From positions 1 through 64,000 of the forward strand of contig CACBIC010000003.1 in NCBI GenBank assembly GCA_902539235.1: a DNA stretch of 64,000 bases, written 5' to 3'. The position numbers and the translations under genes are program-made. The notes below the pieces were generated by a model that was given only the letters and a program-made list of their open reading frames with translations, had not been told where the DNA came from and ran no database searches. This DNA is from an uncultured Pelagibacteraceae bacterium (GTDB lineage Bacteria > Pseudomonadota > Alphaproteobacteria > Pelagibacterales > Pelagibacteraceae). Positions 26,674 through 35,606 of this stretch are shown in pieces (the stretch's first letter is position 1; the number at the start of each line of letters is the position of its first letter).

Positions 26674-26979
26674 ATGAAAAGATTTTATTTTACGCTTTTA
26701 TACACATTATTTTTAATTTCATTAATTGGTTGCCAAACTGTCTCAAAGAAAATTGAAGATACGACAACTAAAGAAGAGCAGGAATTAAGCAAATGGTTAA
26801 ATAAACCTGAAGAAGATCTTAAAAGTTTTTATGGCCAACCTGATAAAGTTGAATTTTTAAAAACAAGAAATAGAAATTACGTCTATATAAATGAAAAATA
26901 TAAAATTAAGTGTGAGCGTAAGTTTGAGGTAAACCCAAGGAATATTGTGGTTGGTTTTAGTAGCAAAAATTGCTTTTAA
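26674..26979 (+). CDS. Small lipoprotein of unknown function
   Basis: 101 residues. The signal FTLLYTLFLISLIGCQTVSKK has a lipobox with Cys20. The mature part is charged (TKEEQELSKWLNKPEEDLKSFYG) and ends in a beta-rich stretch (NRNYVYINEKYKIKCERKFEV) with two further cysteines. The layout with a helix and then a YG-P motif recalls small BamE/SmpA-like outer membrane lipoproteins, but I do not claim membership. Confidence 0.65.
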   Translation: MKRFYFTLLYTLFLISLIGCQTVSKKIEDTTTKEEQELSKWLNKPEEDLKSFYGQPDKVEFLKTRNRNYVYINEKYKIKCERKFEVNPRNIVVGFSSKNCF

Positions 26980-26981
26980 TT

Positions 26982-27015
26982 ACCTGCGGAGTAAATACTC
27001 CGCAAGTAAGGTAAA
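26982..27015. terminator. Hairpin between convergent lipoprotein and hsp20 genes
   Basis: TGCGGAGTA at 26985-26993 pairs with TACTCCGCA at 26996-27004, and outer TTACC/GGTAA bases can extend the stem. It lies between two convergent stop codons, where a bidirectional terminator is expected. There is no good T run, so termination efficiency is uncertain. Confidence 0.6.
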
Positions 27016-27016
27016 C

Positions 27017-27460
27017 TTATTTAATTTCAATAAGTCTTTTTTTCTTAATTTCAGGGATAATTTTTTCACAAGAAATAGTCAGTAAACCATCTTTAAGCTC
27101 AGCATCATTCACTTTTACATCATCTGCAATTGTAAATGATCTAGCAAAAGATCTTTGTGATATTCCTCGATGAATAACTTCATCTCCTTCTTTTTCTTCA
27201 GTTCTTTTAACGTCCTTTGTTTTTACAGTTAAAAGATTATCTTCATATTCAACTTCAACATCATCTTTGTTAAAGCCAGCAACTGCTACTTCAATAGCAT
27301 ACTTATCTTTGCCTGCCTTTCGGATGTTATATGGTGGATAATTGGTTTTTACACCAAGACTACCATTCCCTAACATAGACTCGAATTGATCAAACATGTC
27401 ATCGAATCCAATGCTAAAAGGTCTAAGTGAATTAAAGATCGATAGATCCTTACTTGTCAT
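27017..27460 (-). CDS. Small heat shock protein (Hsp20/IbpA family)
   Basis: 147 residues. The alpha-crystallin domain runs from YPPYNIRKAGKDKYAIEVAVAGF through the strand DNLLTVKT to IADDVKVNDAELKDGLLTIS; the C-terminal IPEIKK is a form of the I-x-I anchor. It is an ATP-independent holdase. I start at the ATG at 27460 (MTSKDLSIF) because AGGAGG lies 4 bases upstream; the longer frame from 27505 would run through the regulatory leader. Controlled by the sigma32-type promoter and thermosensor listed separately. Confidence 0.93.
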   Translation of the reverse strand: MTSKDLSIFNSLRPFSIGFDDMFDQFESMLGNGSLGVKTNYPPYNIRKAGKDKYAIEVAVAGFNKDDVEVEYEDNLLTVKTKDVKRTEEKEGDEVIHRGISQRSFARSFTIADDVKVNDAELKDGLLTISCEKIIPEIKKKRLIEIK

Positions 27461-27510
27461 ATGTCCTCCTTTGTTAGCAAGGTTAATGTCAGCCCCACTT
27501 GGCAACCGAC
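27461..27510 (-). promoter_or_regulatory. ROSE-like RNA thermometer in the hsp20 leader
   Basis: On the reverse strand the last hairpin is CCTTGCT-aacaa-AGGAGG: CCTT pairs with AGG-side bases, a single G is bulged, and CT pairs with the remaining AG, hiding the Shine-Dalgarno. The TTGCT with a bulged G opposite the ribosome site is the hallmark of ROSE thermometers, known upstream of alphaproteobacterial hsp20 genes. A second hairpin (GTCGG with CTGAC) lies upstream. Fold drawn by hand. Confidence 0.7.
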
Positions 27511-27516
27511 AATTTA

Positions 27517-27545
27517 TATATGGGAATTATTTTTATTTTTTCAAG
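27517..27545 (-). promoter_or_regulatory. Sigma32-type heat shock promoter of hsp20
   Basis: Reverse strand CTTGAAA (27539-27545), 14-base spacer, CCCATATA (27517-27524) matches the sigma32 consensus (CTTGAAA, then CCCCATnT) closely. The predicted transcript start is near 27510, giving a leader of about 50 bases that equals the ROSE-like element. The -35 box lies only 5 bases after the ptrB stop. Confidence 0.75.
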
Positions 27546-27549
27546 ATTG

Positions 27550-29634
27550 TTATTTTAAAATTTTTGCAGATTTTAAAATAAAAGAATATTCTTCTGCTAG
27601 TTCTGTGATCGCATTGTCGCGGCCAGACATTCCTCCATGACCTGCTGCTTCCATTTTGCATTTTAATAATTGAATATTATTATCTGTTTTTGTCTCTCTA
27701 AGTTTCGCAATATATTTTACCGGCTCAGAGTAAAGGACTCTGTTGTCAAACAGTGAAGTTGTAATAAGCATTTGGGGGTAATCTTTTTTCTGAAGATTAT
27801 TATAAGGGGAATAAGATAAAATATATTCAAAGTATTCTTTACTTTTAATTGGATTTCCCCACATCTCCCATTCTCCTGGTGTTAAAGGTAATTTTTCATT
27901 TAACATAGTTGTCATTGTATCTACAAATGGAACTAACAAAAGCATTCCAAAAAATAAATCTGGAGACAAATTAGCTACCGCTCCTCCGGTTAATCCACCT
28001 GCCGAACCTCCATAAAAACAAATTCCACCCTTATAAGTATATCTTTGTTCTATTAAATGATTTGCACACGCTACATAATCAAAAAAGGTATTTTTCTTTA
28101 ATTTTTTTTTTCCTTCAGTATGCCAGATGTCCCCCATGTCTCCGCCGCCTCTTATGTGAGCTATTGCAAAAGTAATACCCCTGTCGATTAAACAAAACCT
28201 AGAGGCACTAAAAGATGGTGAGATGCTATGTTTATAAGCACCATAAGCATAGAGTAAGACTTTTGACTTTCCATCTTGTTTTGAGTCTTTTAATCTTACT
28301 AAACTAATTGGAACCATACGACCATCATGTGATCGAGCTTTAATTCTTTCCACTACATATTTGTTAGGATCATGACCAGATGGTATTTCTGTTTCTTTGA
28401 CTAATTTTTTTTCTTTAGTAACGATATCATACTCATAAATTCTTCCCGGAGTTGCCATACTTTCCCAACCCACTCTTATCATTGAAGTATTTGTATCTTT
28501 TTGCATTAAAGAAACACCAGGCACACCTATTGGTTCATCCGAGATTTTAATTTCTTCTTCTTTATTAGTTTTAATATTTCTTACAAAAAGTTTTGGTATA
28601 GCATCAGACTTTTCTGATCTAATGATATAATCATCTAAAAATTCAAATCCACCAATTACAGTCTCTTTTTTAGCGGGGATAAAAACTTCTAATTTATCTA
28701 TTTGATTAGTTTTACATCTAAGCACCTTATAATCCCTAGCCTCTTCGTTGGTATGAATATAAAAATAACCTTGCCAAGAGTCTATTGAATAACGAACATC
28801 ATTTTTTCTTTTCTGAAAAAGAGTGGGTTTAATTTCTTTAGAGTCCGTGGGAAAAAAATATTCTTCAGTTGTGATATGATCAGAAGTTCCAATAATGAAA
28901 TATTTTTCATCAGAAGTAACGCCAATACCACAAGTAAAAGTTTCATCTTTTTCCTCAAATATTAGTTGATCTTGATCAGTCGATGTTCCAAGGACATGTT
29001 TAAATATCTGTCTTGGTCTATGATATTGATCTAATTTCGAATAAAAGAAACTTTTATTATCCAAGGCCCAAGTCACACTGCCACTGGTATTTTCAATTGT
29101 ATCTTTTTCATTTTTTCCGGTTCTAAGATCTCTTAAATAAATCGTGTAATATTCTGATCCTTTTAAATCTAAAGAATAAGCAATAAAATTATCACAGTAA
29201 GAAGTGCTTACAGTTCCAACCCCAAAATATTCTGAACCAGATTTCTTCTTCTCCAAATCCCCATCAAAAAATACCTCTTCAGGTTTAGAACCATCAATGA
29301 GTTGCCTCATTCTTTTACCATAATTACCCTTAGCTTCTGTTTTTGCCCAATAATAATATCTTTTATCTTTATATTTTAATCCAGTATCATCTAATTTAAT
29401 TTTCCCTTTAATTTCGTTAAATAAATTTTTCTGTAATTCTTTTACGTCTGCAAAGTAGTCTTCAGTAATTTTGTTATTAGCTTCTATGTAATCTTTGACT
29501 TCAGTATTCAACTTTTTTGGATCCTTTAAAACTTCAAGGATATTTGACTGATCAACCCACGAATAATCGTCTTCTAGTGGAATCCCGTGATAATTTTTCG
29601 TAGTCTTTATTTTTTTAAGTTTTGGTATATTCAT
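27550..29634 (-). CDS. ptrB: Oligopeptidase B (S9A prolyl oligopeptidase family)
   Basis: 694 residues: an N-terminal seven-bladed propeller and a C-terminal alpha/beta hydrolase domain. The catalytic Ser is in FYGGSAGGLTGG, the Asp in LITTSLFDNRVLYSEPVKY and the His in MEAAGHGGMSGRD. The N-terminal PKLKKIKTTKNYHGIPLEDDYSWVDQ and the RGGGDMGDIWH loop are typical of this family. It cuts short peptides after basic residues in the cytoplasm or periplasm. Its start is 13 bases from the divergent DnaJ-like gene. Confidence 0.93.
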   Translation of the reverse strand: MNIPKLKKIKTTKNYHGIPLEDDYSWVDQSNILEVLKDPKKLNTEVKDYIEANNKITEDYFADVKELQKNLFNEIKGKIKLDDTGLKYKDKRYYYWAKTEAKGNYGKRMRQLIDGSKPEEVFFDGDLEKKKSGSEYFGVGTVSTSYCDNFIAYSLDLKGSEYYTIYLRDLRTGKNEKDTIENTSGSVTWALDNKSFFYSKLDQYHRPRQIFKHVLGTSTDQDQLIFEEKDETFTCGIGVTSDEKYFIIGTSDHITTEEYFFPTDSKEIKPTLFQKRKNDVRYSIDSWQGYFYIHTNEEARDYKVLRCKTNQIDKLEVFIPAKKETVIGGFEFLDDYIIRSEKSDAIPKLFVRNIKTNKEEEIKISDEPIGVPGVSLMQKDTNTSMIRVGWESMATPGRIYEYDIVTKEKKLVKETEIPSGHDPNKYVVERIKARSHDGRMVPISLVRLKDSKQDGKSKVLLYAYGAYKHSISPSFSASRFCLIDRGITFAIAHIRGGGDMGDIWHTEGKKKLKKNTFFDYVACANHLIEQRYTYKGGICFYGGSAGGLTGGAVANLSPDLFFGMLLLVPFVDTMTTMLNEKLPLTPGEWEMWGNPIKSKEYFEYILSYSPYNNLQKKDYPQMLITTSLFDNRVLYSEPVKYIAKLRETKTDNNIQLLKCKMEAAGHGGMSGRDNAITELAEEYSFILKSAKILK

Positions 29635-29647
29635 AATAGGAAATTAT

Positions 29648-30160
29648 ATGAATTTATTTTTGTTGGGAATTATCATTTTCGTCGTAATCTACCTTTTTCT
29701 AAATTGGTTCGCTAGGGCTAGTTCAAAAAAGATAGCTACAACCATTAAAAAAATTGCAATTTATATATCATTAATTCTAGCTGTACTATTTACAATTGGT
29801 GGTAAATTCATCTTCAGTCTTCCAATGTGGTTGATATTGTTATCTGGACTAAAGATTAAAGGATTTACTGCTCTGCAAATGTATCAATTATGGAGATTGA
29901 TTCAATTTATGAAAAATAATGCTGGGAGGTTTTCACAAGGGCAATTTGGTCAAACTCAAGGATCATCAAGCCTTACATCAGAAGAGGCTTATAAATTACT
30001 AGGATTAAAAAAGGGTGCGAGCAAAGAAGAAGTTTTGAGAGCTGCTAACCAATTACAAAAAAAAATCCATCCTGACATGAACCGTAATGTGGATAGTTCC
30101 AGATTGAGTCAGTTAGTAAATGAAGCTAAAGAGAAAATAATAAAAACTGATTTTAGTTAG
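29648..30160 (+). CDS. Membrane-anchored DnaJ-domain protein
   Basis: 170 residues. Two N-terminal hydrophobic helices (LGIIIFVVIYLFLNWF, and IYISLILAVLFTIGG with a following LPMWLILLSGL), a Gln/Gly-rich linker, then a C-terminal J domain: AYKLLGLKKGASKEEVLRAANQLQKKIHPDMN with the essential HPD. The arrangement resembles Tim14-like or alphaproteobacterial membrane J proteins, which recruit DnaK to the membrane. Client unknown. The stop overlaps the convergent glycosyltransferase gene by 8 bases. Confidence 0.85.
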   Translation: MNLFLLGIIIFVVIYLFLNWFARASSKKIATTIKKIAIYISLILAVLFTIGGKFIFSLPMWLILLSGLKIKGFTALQMYQLWRLIQFMKNNAGRFSQGQFGQTQGSSSLTSEEAYKLLGLKKGASKEEVLRAANQLQKKIHPDMNRNVDSSRLSQLVNEAKEKIIKTDFS

Positions 30161-31115
30161 ATAAAAGCTCAATACATTTATTATAAACTTTATCAAAAGA
30201 GATTTTATCAGCACCTAGAGTATCGTGAGTTGTTGATTCCTCAGTTTCACCTTCTGGAATTATTGCATTAATATTTTTTGAATATTTTCCATACGCAAGA
30301 ACTGGACTATCCATAAATAAAGCTACAGTTTTTAAATTAAGAGCAGCGCTAATATGCATAAAACCGGTATCATTTCCACAATACAAATTACAATTTGCTA
30401 TTATAGGAAGCATCGCATTTATCTTTAAATTATTTAAAGAAATACAATTAGATCCTATATGAGAGTTTAATATTTCATCTATCAATTGTTGATCATTTTT
30501 CCCAGCAGCTAAATAAAATTTAGAAGGGTACTTTTCATTTATTTTTTCAATTAATCTTATAAAATTTTTAATTTCCCAAATTTTCGTTCGGCCTGATGCT
30601 GCAATTCCCAGAACTATATTTTTGTGGCTTTGAGATATATCTTTTTTAGCTTTTAAAATTTTGTCCTCACTGATTATAAGTTTTGGTTGCGTAGATACTA
30701 TTTTATTAAGTTCATTCTCGGTAAAAATTTTTGCAGTATTGACTACGTGTTGACCCTTTTTTTTAAATAAAGGGTATTGAGCAATTTTTTTTATACCTGC
30801 AAATTTACAAATTAAAAAATATCTTAGAGAACTGTTAAAGATGAATACTTTATCAAATTTTTTTTCTTTTATATCTTTTACTAACCTGAAAAATCCACTT
30901 AGACCATCATGACTACCCGAACTATCAGTTGATCGGTCTAATGTGACCACCTCATCAATATGAGGATCATCCAGAAACAGATCTTTTGCTCTTGTATTTT
31001 CTTTAGCTAGTATTGAAACTGGTTTTCCGTATTTTTTTGAGATTTCATGTATGTAATTAATGTGAATTATACAATCTCCAAGGCCTACTTTATTTATGAG
31101 AATCAGAACTTTCAT
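30153..31115 (-). CDS. Glycosyltransferase family 9 (heptosyltransferase-like)
   Basis: 320 residues of the GT-B fold: KVLILINKVGLGDCIIHINYIHEI at the start and the C-terminal donor site YCGNDTGFMHISAALNLKTVALF, typical of LPS heptosyltransferases. It probably adds a sugar to the LPS core or a surface glycan. No other LPS genes are adjacent, so the sugar cannot be named. Divergent from the DapA-like gene by 47 bases. Confidence 0.85.
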   Translation of the reverse strand: MKVLILINKVGLGDCIIHINYIHEISKKYGKPVSILAKENTRAKDLFLDDPHIDEVVTLDRSTDSSGSHDGLSGFFRLVKDIKEKKFDKVFIFNSSLRYFLICKFAGIKKIAQYPLFKKKGQHVVNTAKIFTENELNKIVSTQPKLIISEDKILKAKKDISQSHKNIVLGIAASGRTKIWEIKNFIRLIEKINEKYPSKFYLAAGKNDQQLIDEILNSHIGSNCISLNNLKINAMLPIIANCNLYCGNDTGFMHISAALNLKTVALFMDSPVLAYGKYSKNINAIIPEGETEESTTHDTLGADKISFDKVYNKCIELLSN

Positions 31116-31162
31116 TTCTAAAATTTATATTATATTTTATTTCAATAAATTGGGACAATAAG

Positions 31163-32050
31163 ATGTTAAAGCGAGGAGTATACGCAGCTAGTTTAAGTGT
31201 TTTAAACAAAGACTTAACGTTGAACGTTGAGGCTACCCTTTCGCACGGAGAAAATTTAATTAAAAATGGTTGCATGGGAGTTTTCTTCATGGGGTCCACT
31301 GGGCAAGCACAATTATGTAGCCTCGAGTCAAAAAAAGAACTTATATCTAAAATAGCATCTCATAAACTAAGAAAAAAATTTTTTATTGGCTTAGGTGTTA
31401 ATAGTCTTTCTGACTCGATTTCATTAATTAAATATGCAAATGAATATGAAATTAATAAAGAGATATTAATCGGAGCCCCAGCTTATTATAGAAATAACTC
31501 AGATCAAGGTGTTTTTAATTTTTTTAAAAGAATAATTTCAGAGTGTCCCAAAGTAAAGATAGTAATTTACAATTTTGAAAAATTATTTCATTACAAATTT
31601 TCTGTCGAAGCTGTTACAAATTTAGTGAAATCATTTCCAAAGCAGGTAGTAGCTGTTAAAGATAGTTCATATAATCTATATGAAAACTTAAAAATTAAAG
31701 ATTTTTTAGTTTTTCCTGGAAGCGAAGCAAAACTTTTAAAAGGTTTAGAGCATGGCTGCGCAGGATGTATTTCTGCAGTAACTAATGTGACCCACTCTCT
31801 AGCTAGAAAAGTGTTTGATGATTTCGAAAATAAAACACCGCAGACCAAAAATGAGCAATTAACAAGGGTTAGAGAAACCTTTGATGGCTATAATCTGATA
31901 TCAGCTTTGCATAGTTATCATTCGATTAAAGACGAAAATTATAAGAATATATTGCCTCCACTTACTTTATTAAGTGAGGAAAAACAGAAAGAACTTATTG
32001 AAAAATTAAATAAACTTAAATTTAATAACGAAAAAAACTTAGCGGCTTAA
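31163..32050 (+). CDS. DapA/NanA-family class I aldolase or lyase
   Basis: 295 residues of the dihydrodipicolinate synthase fold. The Schiff-base Lys is in QVVAVKDSSYNL and the conserved Tyr in VKIVIYNFEKLF; the N-terminal GVFFMGSTGQAQLCSLESKKEL replaces the usual GTTGE. The differences from DapA (GSTGQ instead of GTTGE) suggest another 2-oxoacid substrate, not lysine synthesis. It lies 2 bases before the CFA-like gene, so they are probably cotranscribed. Confidence 0.85.
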   Translation: MLKRGVYAASLSVLNKDLTLNVEATLSHGENLIKNGCMGVFFMGSTGQAQLCSLESKKELISKIASHKLRKKFFIGLGVNSLSDSISLIKYANEYEINKEILIGAPAYYRNNSDQGVFNFFKRIISECPKVKIVIYNFEKLFHYKFSVEAVTNLVKSFPKQVVAVKDSSYNLYENLKIKDFLVFPGSEAKLLKGLEHGCAGCISAVTNVTHSLARKVFDDFENKTPQTKNEQLTRVRETFDGYNLISALHSYHSIKDENYKNILPPLTLLSEEKQKELIEKLNKLKFNNEKNLAA

Positions 32051-32052
32051 AT

Positions 32053-33255
32053 ATGTTATTAGCAAGAGTCTTATCAAAAATTTATAAAGAAGACGGTATA
32101 ATTTTACAAGATGAAAAAAACGTTAAGTATGTTATTGGTAAGCCAAACTCCGAAAAACCTGTAACTGTTAAACTATTAAACAAAAAACTAAAATATTTAT
32201 TATTAGTGGAGCCGGAATATTATTTCCCCGAAGCATTTATAAATGAGGAAATAATAATAGAAAATGCAACATTGCATGAATTTCTGATGGTTTTTGTAAA
32301 AAATCTTGGGCGAGGTGAAATTACTTTCTATAGCGATTTGGTAAAAAAAATGTTTGGTGTTTGGAGATATATTTCAAATTTTAATACAAAATCAAAATCA
32401 AAACAGCAGATATCAAGCCATTATGATTTGGGGGGCAAGAAAGGAATAAAACTGTATACAAATATGCTTTGCAGTAATATGCAATATTCTTGTGCTATTT
32501 GGAAAGATGATACAAAAACATTAGAAGAAGCTCAAATAAATAAACTCAATCATATTATAAAAAAACTAAAAATTAAAAAAGGAGATAAAATTCTAGATAT
32601 CGGTTGTGGTTTTGGAACTGCTGCCGCATATATAGCAAAACAAACTGGATGTGAAGTAACTGGTATAACGTTGAGTAAAAACCAACTAGATTATGCCGTG
32701 CAAAATGCAAAGGAATTAAATTTAGATAATCAAGTTAGTTTTGAGCTTAAAGATTATAGAGATATGGGTGGTAAATTCGATAAACTTTACTCAATTGGCA
32801 TGTTCGAGCACACGAGTCTGAAGTACTATAATACATTCTTTAAAAAAACTTACGACCTATTAAAAGACAATGGAACTTTTTTACTTCACACAATTGGTGT
32901 CGTTGGACCACCGTCAGCGCCATATCGTTGGATAGGCACTCGTATTTTTCCAGGTGGAAGATGTCCATCTTATAGTCAAATCATCAAACCAATTGAAAAA
33001 TCAGGTTTTATAGTCAATGATTGTGAAACTTTAATCAAACATTACGATTTAACTTTGGAAGCATGGAGAGAAAGATTCTTAGCTAAAAGGGCAGAAATGA
33101 AAGATTTATTTGATGAAAAGTTCTGTAAAATGTGGGAGTTTTACTTAAGTTCCACGAGTGCCGCTTTTAGATACCGAGATCTACTTGTTTTTCAAATTCA
33201 ACTTGTTAAGAACTTTTCAACTGCCTCTAGAACTCGAGATTACATTTACAACTAA
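32053..33255 (+). CDS. Cyclopropane-fatty-acyl-phospholipid synthase family methyltransferase
   Basis: 400 residues. Family motifs: QQISSHYDLGGKKGIKLY, MQYSCAIWKDDTKTLEEAQINKL, SAM-binding ILDIGCGFGTAAAYIA, ITLSKNQLDYA and the C-terminal LAWRERFLAKR-like region. It adds a methylene bridge to unsaturated phospholipid acyl chains. The Cys-Ala-Ile-Trp instead of the common Cys-Ala-Tyr-Phe is a small departure, so a related lipid methyl transfer is possible. Follows the aldolase gene by 2 bases. Confidence 0.88.
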   Translation: MLLARVLSKIYKEDGIILQDEKNVKYVIGKPNSEKPVTVKLLNKKLKYLLLVEPEYYFPEAFINEEIIIENATLHEFLMVFVKNLGRGEITFYSDLVKKMFGVWRYISNFNTKSKSKQQISSHYDLGGKKGIKLYTNMLCSNMQYSCAIWKDDTKTLEEAQINKLNHIIKKLKIKKGDKILDIGCGFGTAAAYIAKQTGCEVTGITLSKNQLDYAVQNAKELNLDNQVSFELKDYRDMGGKFDKLYSIGMFEHTSLKYYNTFFKKTYDLLKDNGTFLLHTIGVVGPPSAPYRWIGTRIFPGGRCPSYSQIIKPIEKSGFIVNDCETLIKHYDLTLEAWRERFLAKRAEMKDLFDEKFCKMWEFYLSSTSAAFRYRDLLVFQIQLVKNFSTASRTRDYIYN

Positions 33256-33281
33256 AAACTGTTATTAAATAATATAACAGT

Positions 33282-34493
33282 ATGAAAAGGAAGAAAAAAA
33301 AACTTAAGAAAAATAAGTCAATTAAATCAAAAAGACTTAAAACCAGAAAATCTACTAAAAAAAGAAAAAAAGTTTTAAAAAGAAAAACAAAAATAAAAAG
33401 ATCATTCAAAAAAAGAAGAAAGAAAATTAAGACTCGAAAAAAGAAAATTGTTACATCAAGATCAAAATATAAAAAAACTCAAAAAACAAGAGCAGTAGTT
33501 TCAGGAATTCTAAGGTTAAGTGACAAAATTAAATCAATGCTAAGATTTAATTTGAATCTAGATAAATCTCTTCAAAATTTTTTTCAAGGCATTTCTAACC
33601 GGGTTTTAAATATTAAAAAAGTTATTCAAGAAGAAAGAGTTAAGCAAAAACAGAAAAAAATAAAAGAAATGGAAAGAGAAAAAGTAGAGGCAAAGAAACG
33701 CTTCATGCAACAAGAGGAAATAGCATTAAAGGCCAAAGCTCTTGAATTAAAAGAGGAGAAAGAGTTAAGCCGGCAATTATCAATTGATCTGAAGAGATTT
33801 ATACGTGAGGACCAAGCTGAACTTAGAAGAGAACGAGCAGAAAAACAAAGGAAATTTTTAGAACAAATTAAATTAGAGAAAAAAATAAAAAGTTTCATTC
33901 AAAGAGAGGAAAAGGAAGTCCAAGCCCTTTCTAAATATGTTTTAAACCAACAAAGAGAGTCTTACGAAGAAGTCAAGCTGCGGATAGATAAGATTAAAGA
34001 AAAATATAAAGCTCTTAGACAACAAAAAATTGAAGAAGCAATTAGAGAGAGACTTACTCAGTTTGGTGTCGATGTAAAAGATAGTGATACAAAAGAAATT
34101 TTGTTAGAAAAAGAGAGAATTTTTAACGAGGAAAGAGAAAAAGTAGAGTATGCACTCATATCATATTATAGAACGAGTCTTTCACTTTGTTTTAACATAA
34201 ATAAGAAATTTTTAAGTAAACATCTTCCTTTAATGAGGTGCATAGATAAAAGGATAGAAGAGTCAGCTATATATATTAAATGGGATGACACTCCTGAAGA
34301 TGAGTGGCTAATTTGCATTTATTTAAAAGACGATACTCCTACTGAAGGGATAGTCATCGAGGACAAGACTGATCCAGAAAAAAATATTTCAAAAGAATTT
34401 AAGAGAGACCAGATCTTTGATGCCTCAGATTTTATGGTAGACTCTCTTACTGCTTTACTTGAGAGAGAAAGAAATAAAAGAAAAGCTAGTTGA
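33282..34493 (+). CDS. Uncharacterized Lys/Arg-rich coiled-coil protein
   Basis: 403 residues in three parts. Residues 1-70 are mostly Lys and Arg (KRKKKKLKKNKSIKSKR and similar runs), resembling a nucleic-acid-binding tail. Residues about 110-265 are an extended charged coiled coil rich in E, K, R and Q. The last 130 residues look globular, with hydrophobic strands such as ESAIYIKWDD and DEWLICIYLKDD. No signal peptide or known motif. It may bind DNA or RNA in the nucleoid. Its end overlaps the convergent hydrolase gene by 8 bases. Confidence 0.7.
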   Translation: MKRKKKKLKKNKSIKSKRLKTRKSTKKRKKVLKRKTKIKRSFKKRRKKIKTRKKKIVTSRSKYKKTQKTRAVVSGILRLSDKIKSMLRFNLNLDKSLQNFFQGISNRVLNIKKVIQEERVKQKQKKIKEMEREKVEAKKRFMQQEEIALKAKALELKEEKELSRQLSIDLKRFIREDQAELRRERAEKQRKFLEQIKLEKKIKSFIQREEKEVQALSKYVLNQQRESYEEVKLRIDKIKEKYKALRQQKIEEAIRERLTQFGVDVKDSDTKEILLEKERIFNEEREKVEYALISYYRTSLSLCFNINKKFLSKHLPLMRCIDKRIEESAIYIKWDDTPEDEWLICIYLKDDTPTEGIVIEDKTDPEKNISKEFKRDQIFDASDFMVDSLTALLERERNKRKAS

Positions 34494-35568
34494 TAAGATC
34501 ATTTAATTTTTTAATCTCACCAATTTTAAATATAATTGCCTCGTCTTTTTTGTATCCAAACTTTTCAGCGTTTTCTTTAAACCTTACAGGAGGTTCCATG
34601 ATCGGCTCTAAACTTAATATTGCTGTTCCCCAATGCATTCCTATAACTTTTTTTACCTCTAAGTCTCTCATTAAAGATAAAAGTTCTTCAGGATTTGCGT
34701 GAGCTGTAGATTTATCCTTTACCGGTACAATCGGGTAGAAATTGTAGGCGCCCATATTTCCAAAACCCAAATCTATAGGACCAAATTTTTTTCCTAATTC
34801 CTTATAAAATGGTGCTGGTCCAGTATCACAAGCAAAAAAGATTTTTTTATCTTTGTATTCAATTAAAAAACTGCCCCAAAGAGTTCTATTTGTATTTCCA
34901 TCGCCCCAAATCCAACGTTTACTCCAGTGATTTGAACTTAGCATCGTTACGGAAATATCATCATTTATTCTAATCTTATCAAACCAGTCCATCTCTTTAA
35001 CGTTATCTTTTTTATATCCATTTCTCGTGAAATACTTACCAAGCTTGAGAGGCACAAGCACTTTAGCATTCTTATAGGGAAAGTTTTTTATCGTACGTAT
35101 ACTCATATGATCATAATGATTGTGTGTTAGCAAAAATAAATCTATTTTGGGAAGTTCTTTAAGAGTCAAAGGAGACTCTATGTATTTCTTGGGACCAAAT
35201 ATCATAGGTCCATAATTTTTTTCGAAAACTGGATCAGTAATAATTGTAGTTTTTCCAAGTTTAATTATAAAGCTAGCATGATCAAGCCACATCACATACG
35301 AGTCAGATTTATGTTTTTCTAGATTTTTTAAAACTATTTGTTTATCAATAACATGTTCAGGTGGATAATTAATCTTAAGTTTTTTCTTTTCCTCCCTAAA
35401 GACTTTCCAATTCCATTTAAAATTAGGATCTCTTTTAGGTACTCCTTCTAGGTTTCTAAAAGCATATAATTTTCCGTCTTTATAAATATGATGATAAGGT
35501 TTTTTTTCCATAGCATTTAAACTAATACTTAATGAAAATAATATACACAGAATAAGGGGTATTCGCAT
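34486..35568 (-). CDS. Secreted MBL-fold metal-dependent hydrolase (NAPE-PLD/UlaG-like)
   Basis: About 360 residues. A signal peptide (MRIPLILCILFSLSISLNAM) precedes the domain. DPVFEKNYGP, the metal motif LLTHNHYDHMS (HxHxDH), MLSSNHWSKRW, FFACDTGP and GMHWGTAIL match the lactamase-B family related to N-acyl-phosphatidylethanolamine phospholipase D. I start at the ATG at 35568; an in-frame ATG at 35589 would add 7 residues. The chosen ATG lies in the loop side of a strong hairpin. Substrate unknown, perhaps a phospholipid. Confidence 0.85.
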   Translation of the reverse strand: MRIPLILCILFSLSISLNAMEKKPYHHIYKDGKLYAFRNLEGVPKRDPNFKWNWKVFREEKKKLKINYPPEHVIDKQIVLKNLEKHKSDSYVMWLDHASFIIKLGKTTIITDPVFEKNYGPMIFGPKKYIESPLTLKELPKIDLFLLTHNHYDHMSIRTIKNFPYKNAKVLVPLKLGKYFTRNGYKKDNVKEMDWFDKIRINDDISVTMLSSNHWSKRWIWGDGNTNRTLWGSFLIEYKDKKIFFACDTGPAPFYKELGKKFGPIDLGFGNMGAYNFYPIVPVKDKSTAHANPEELLSLMRDLEVKKVIGMHWGTAILSLEPIMEPPVRFKENAEKFGYKKDEAIIFKIGEIKKLNDLIN

Positions 35569-35578
35569 ACCCCTTATT
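35551..35578 (-). promoter_or_regulatory. Perfect 11-bp hairpin over the start codon of the MBL hydrolase gene
   Basis: AATAAGGGGTA (35551-35561) and TACCCCTTATT (35568-35578) are exact inverted repeats with a 6-base loop. On the transcript the ATG at 35568 and the only AAGGGG-like Shine-Dalgarno are paired or just at the loop edge. It could block translation, or act as terminator of the upstream small lipoprotein gene (stop 35607). Confidence 0.55.
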
Positions 35579-35606
35579 AGCACAGACAATTAAATTTAAA
35601 AGGAAA

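Noticed and set aside
27461-27505. N-terminal extension of Hsp20 to 27505
   Set aside because: It would translate the thermosensor and its ribosome site; AGGAGG directly before 27460 decides the start.
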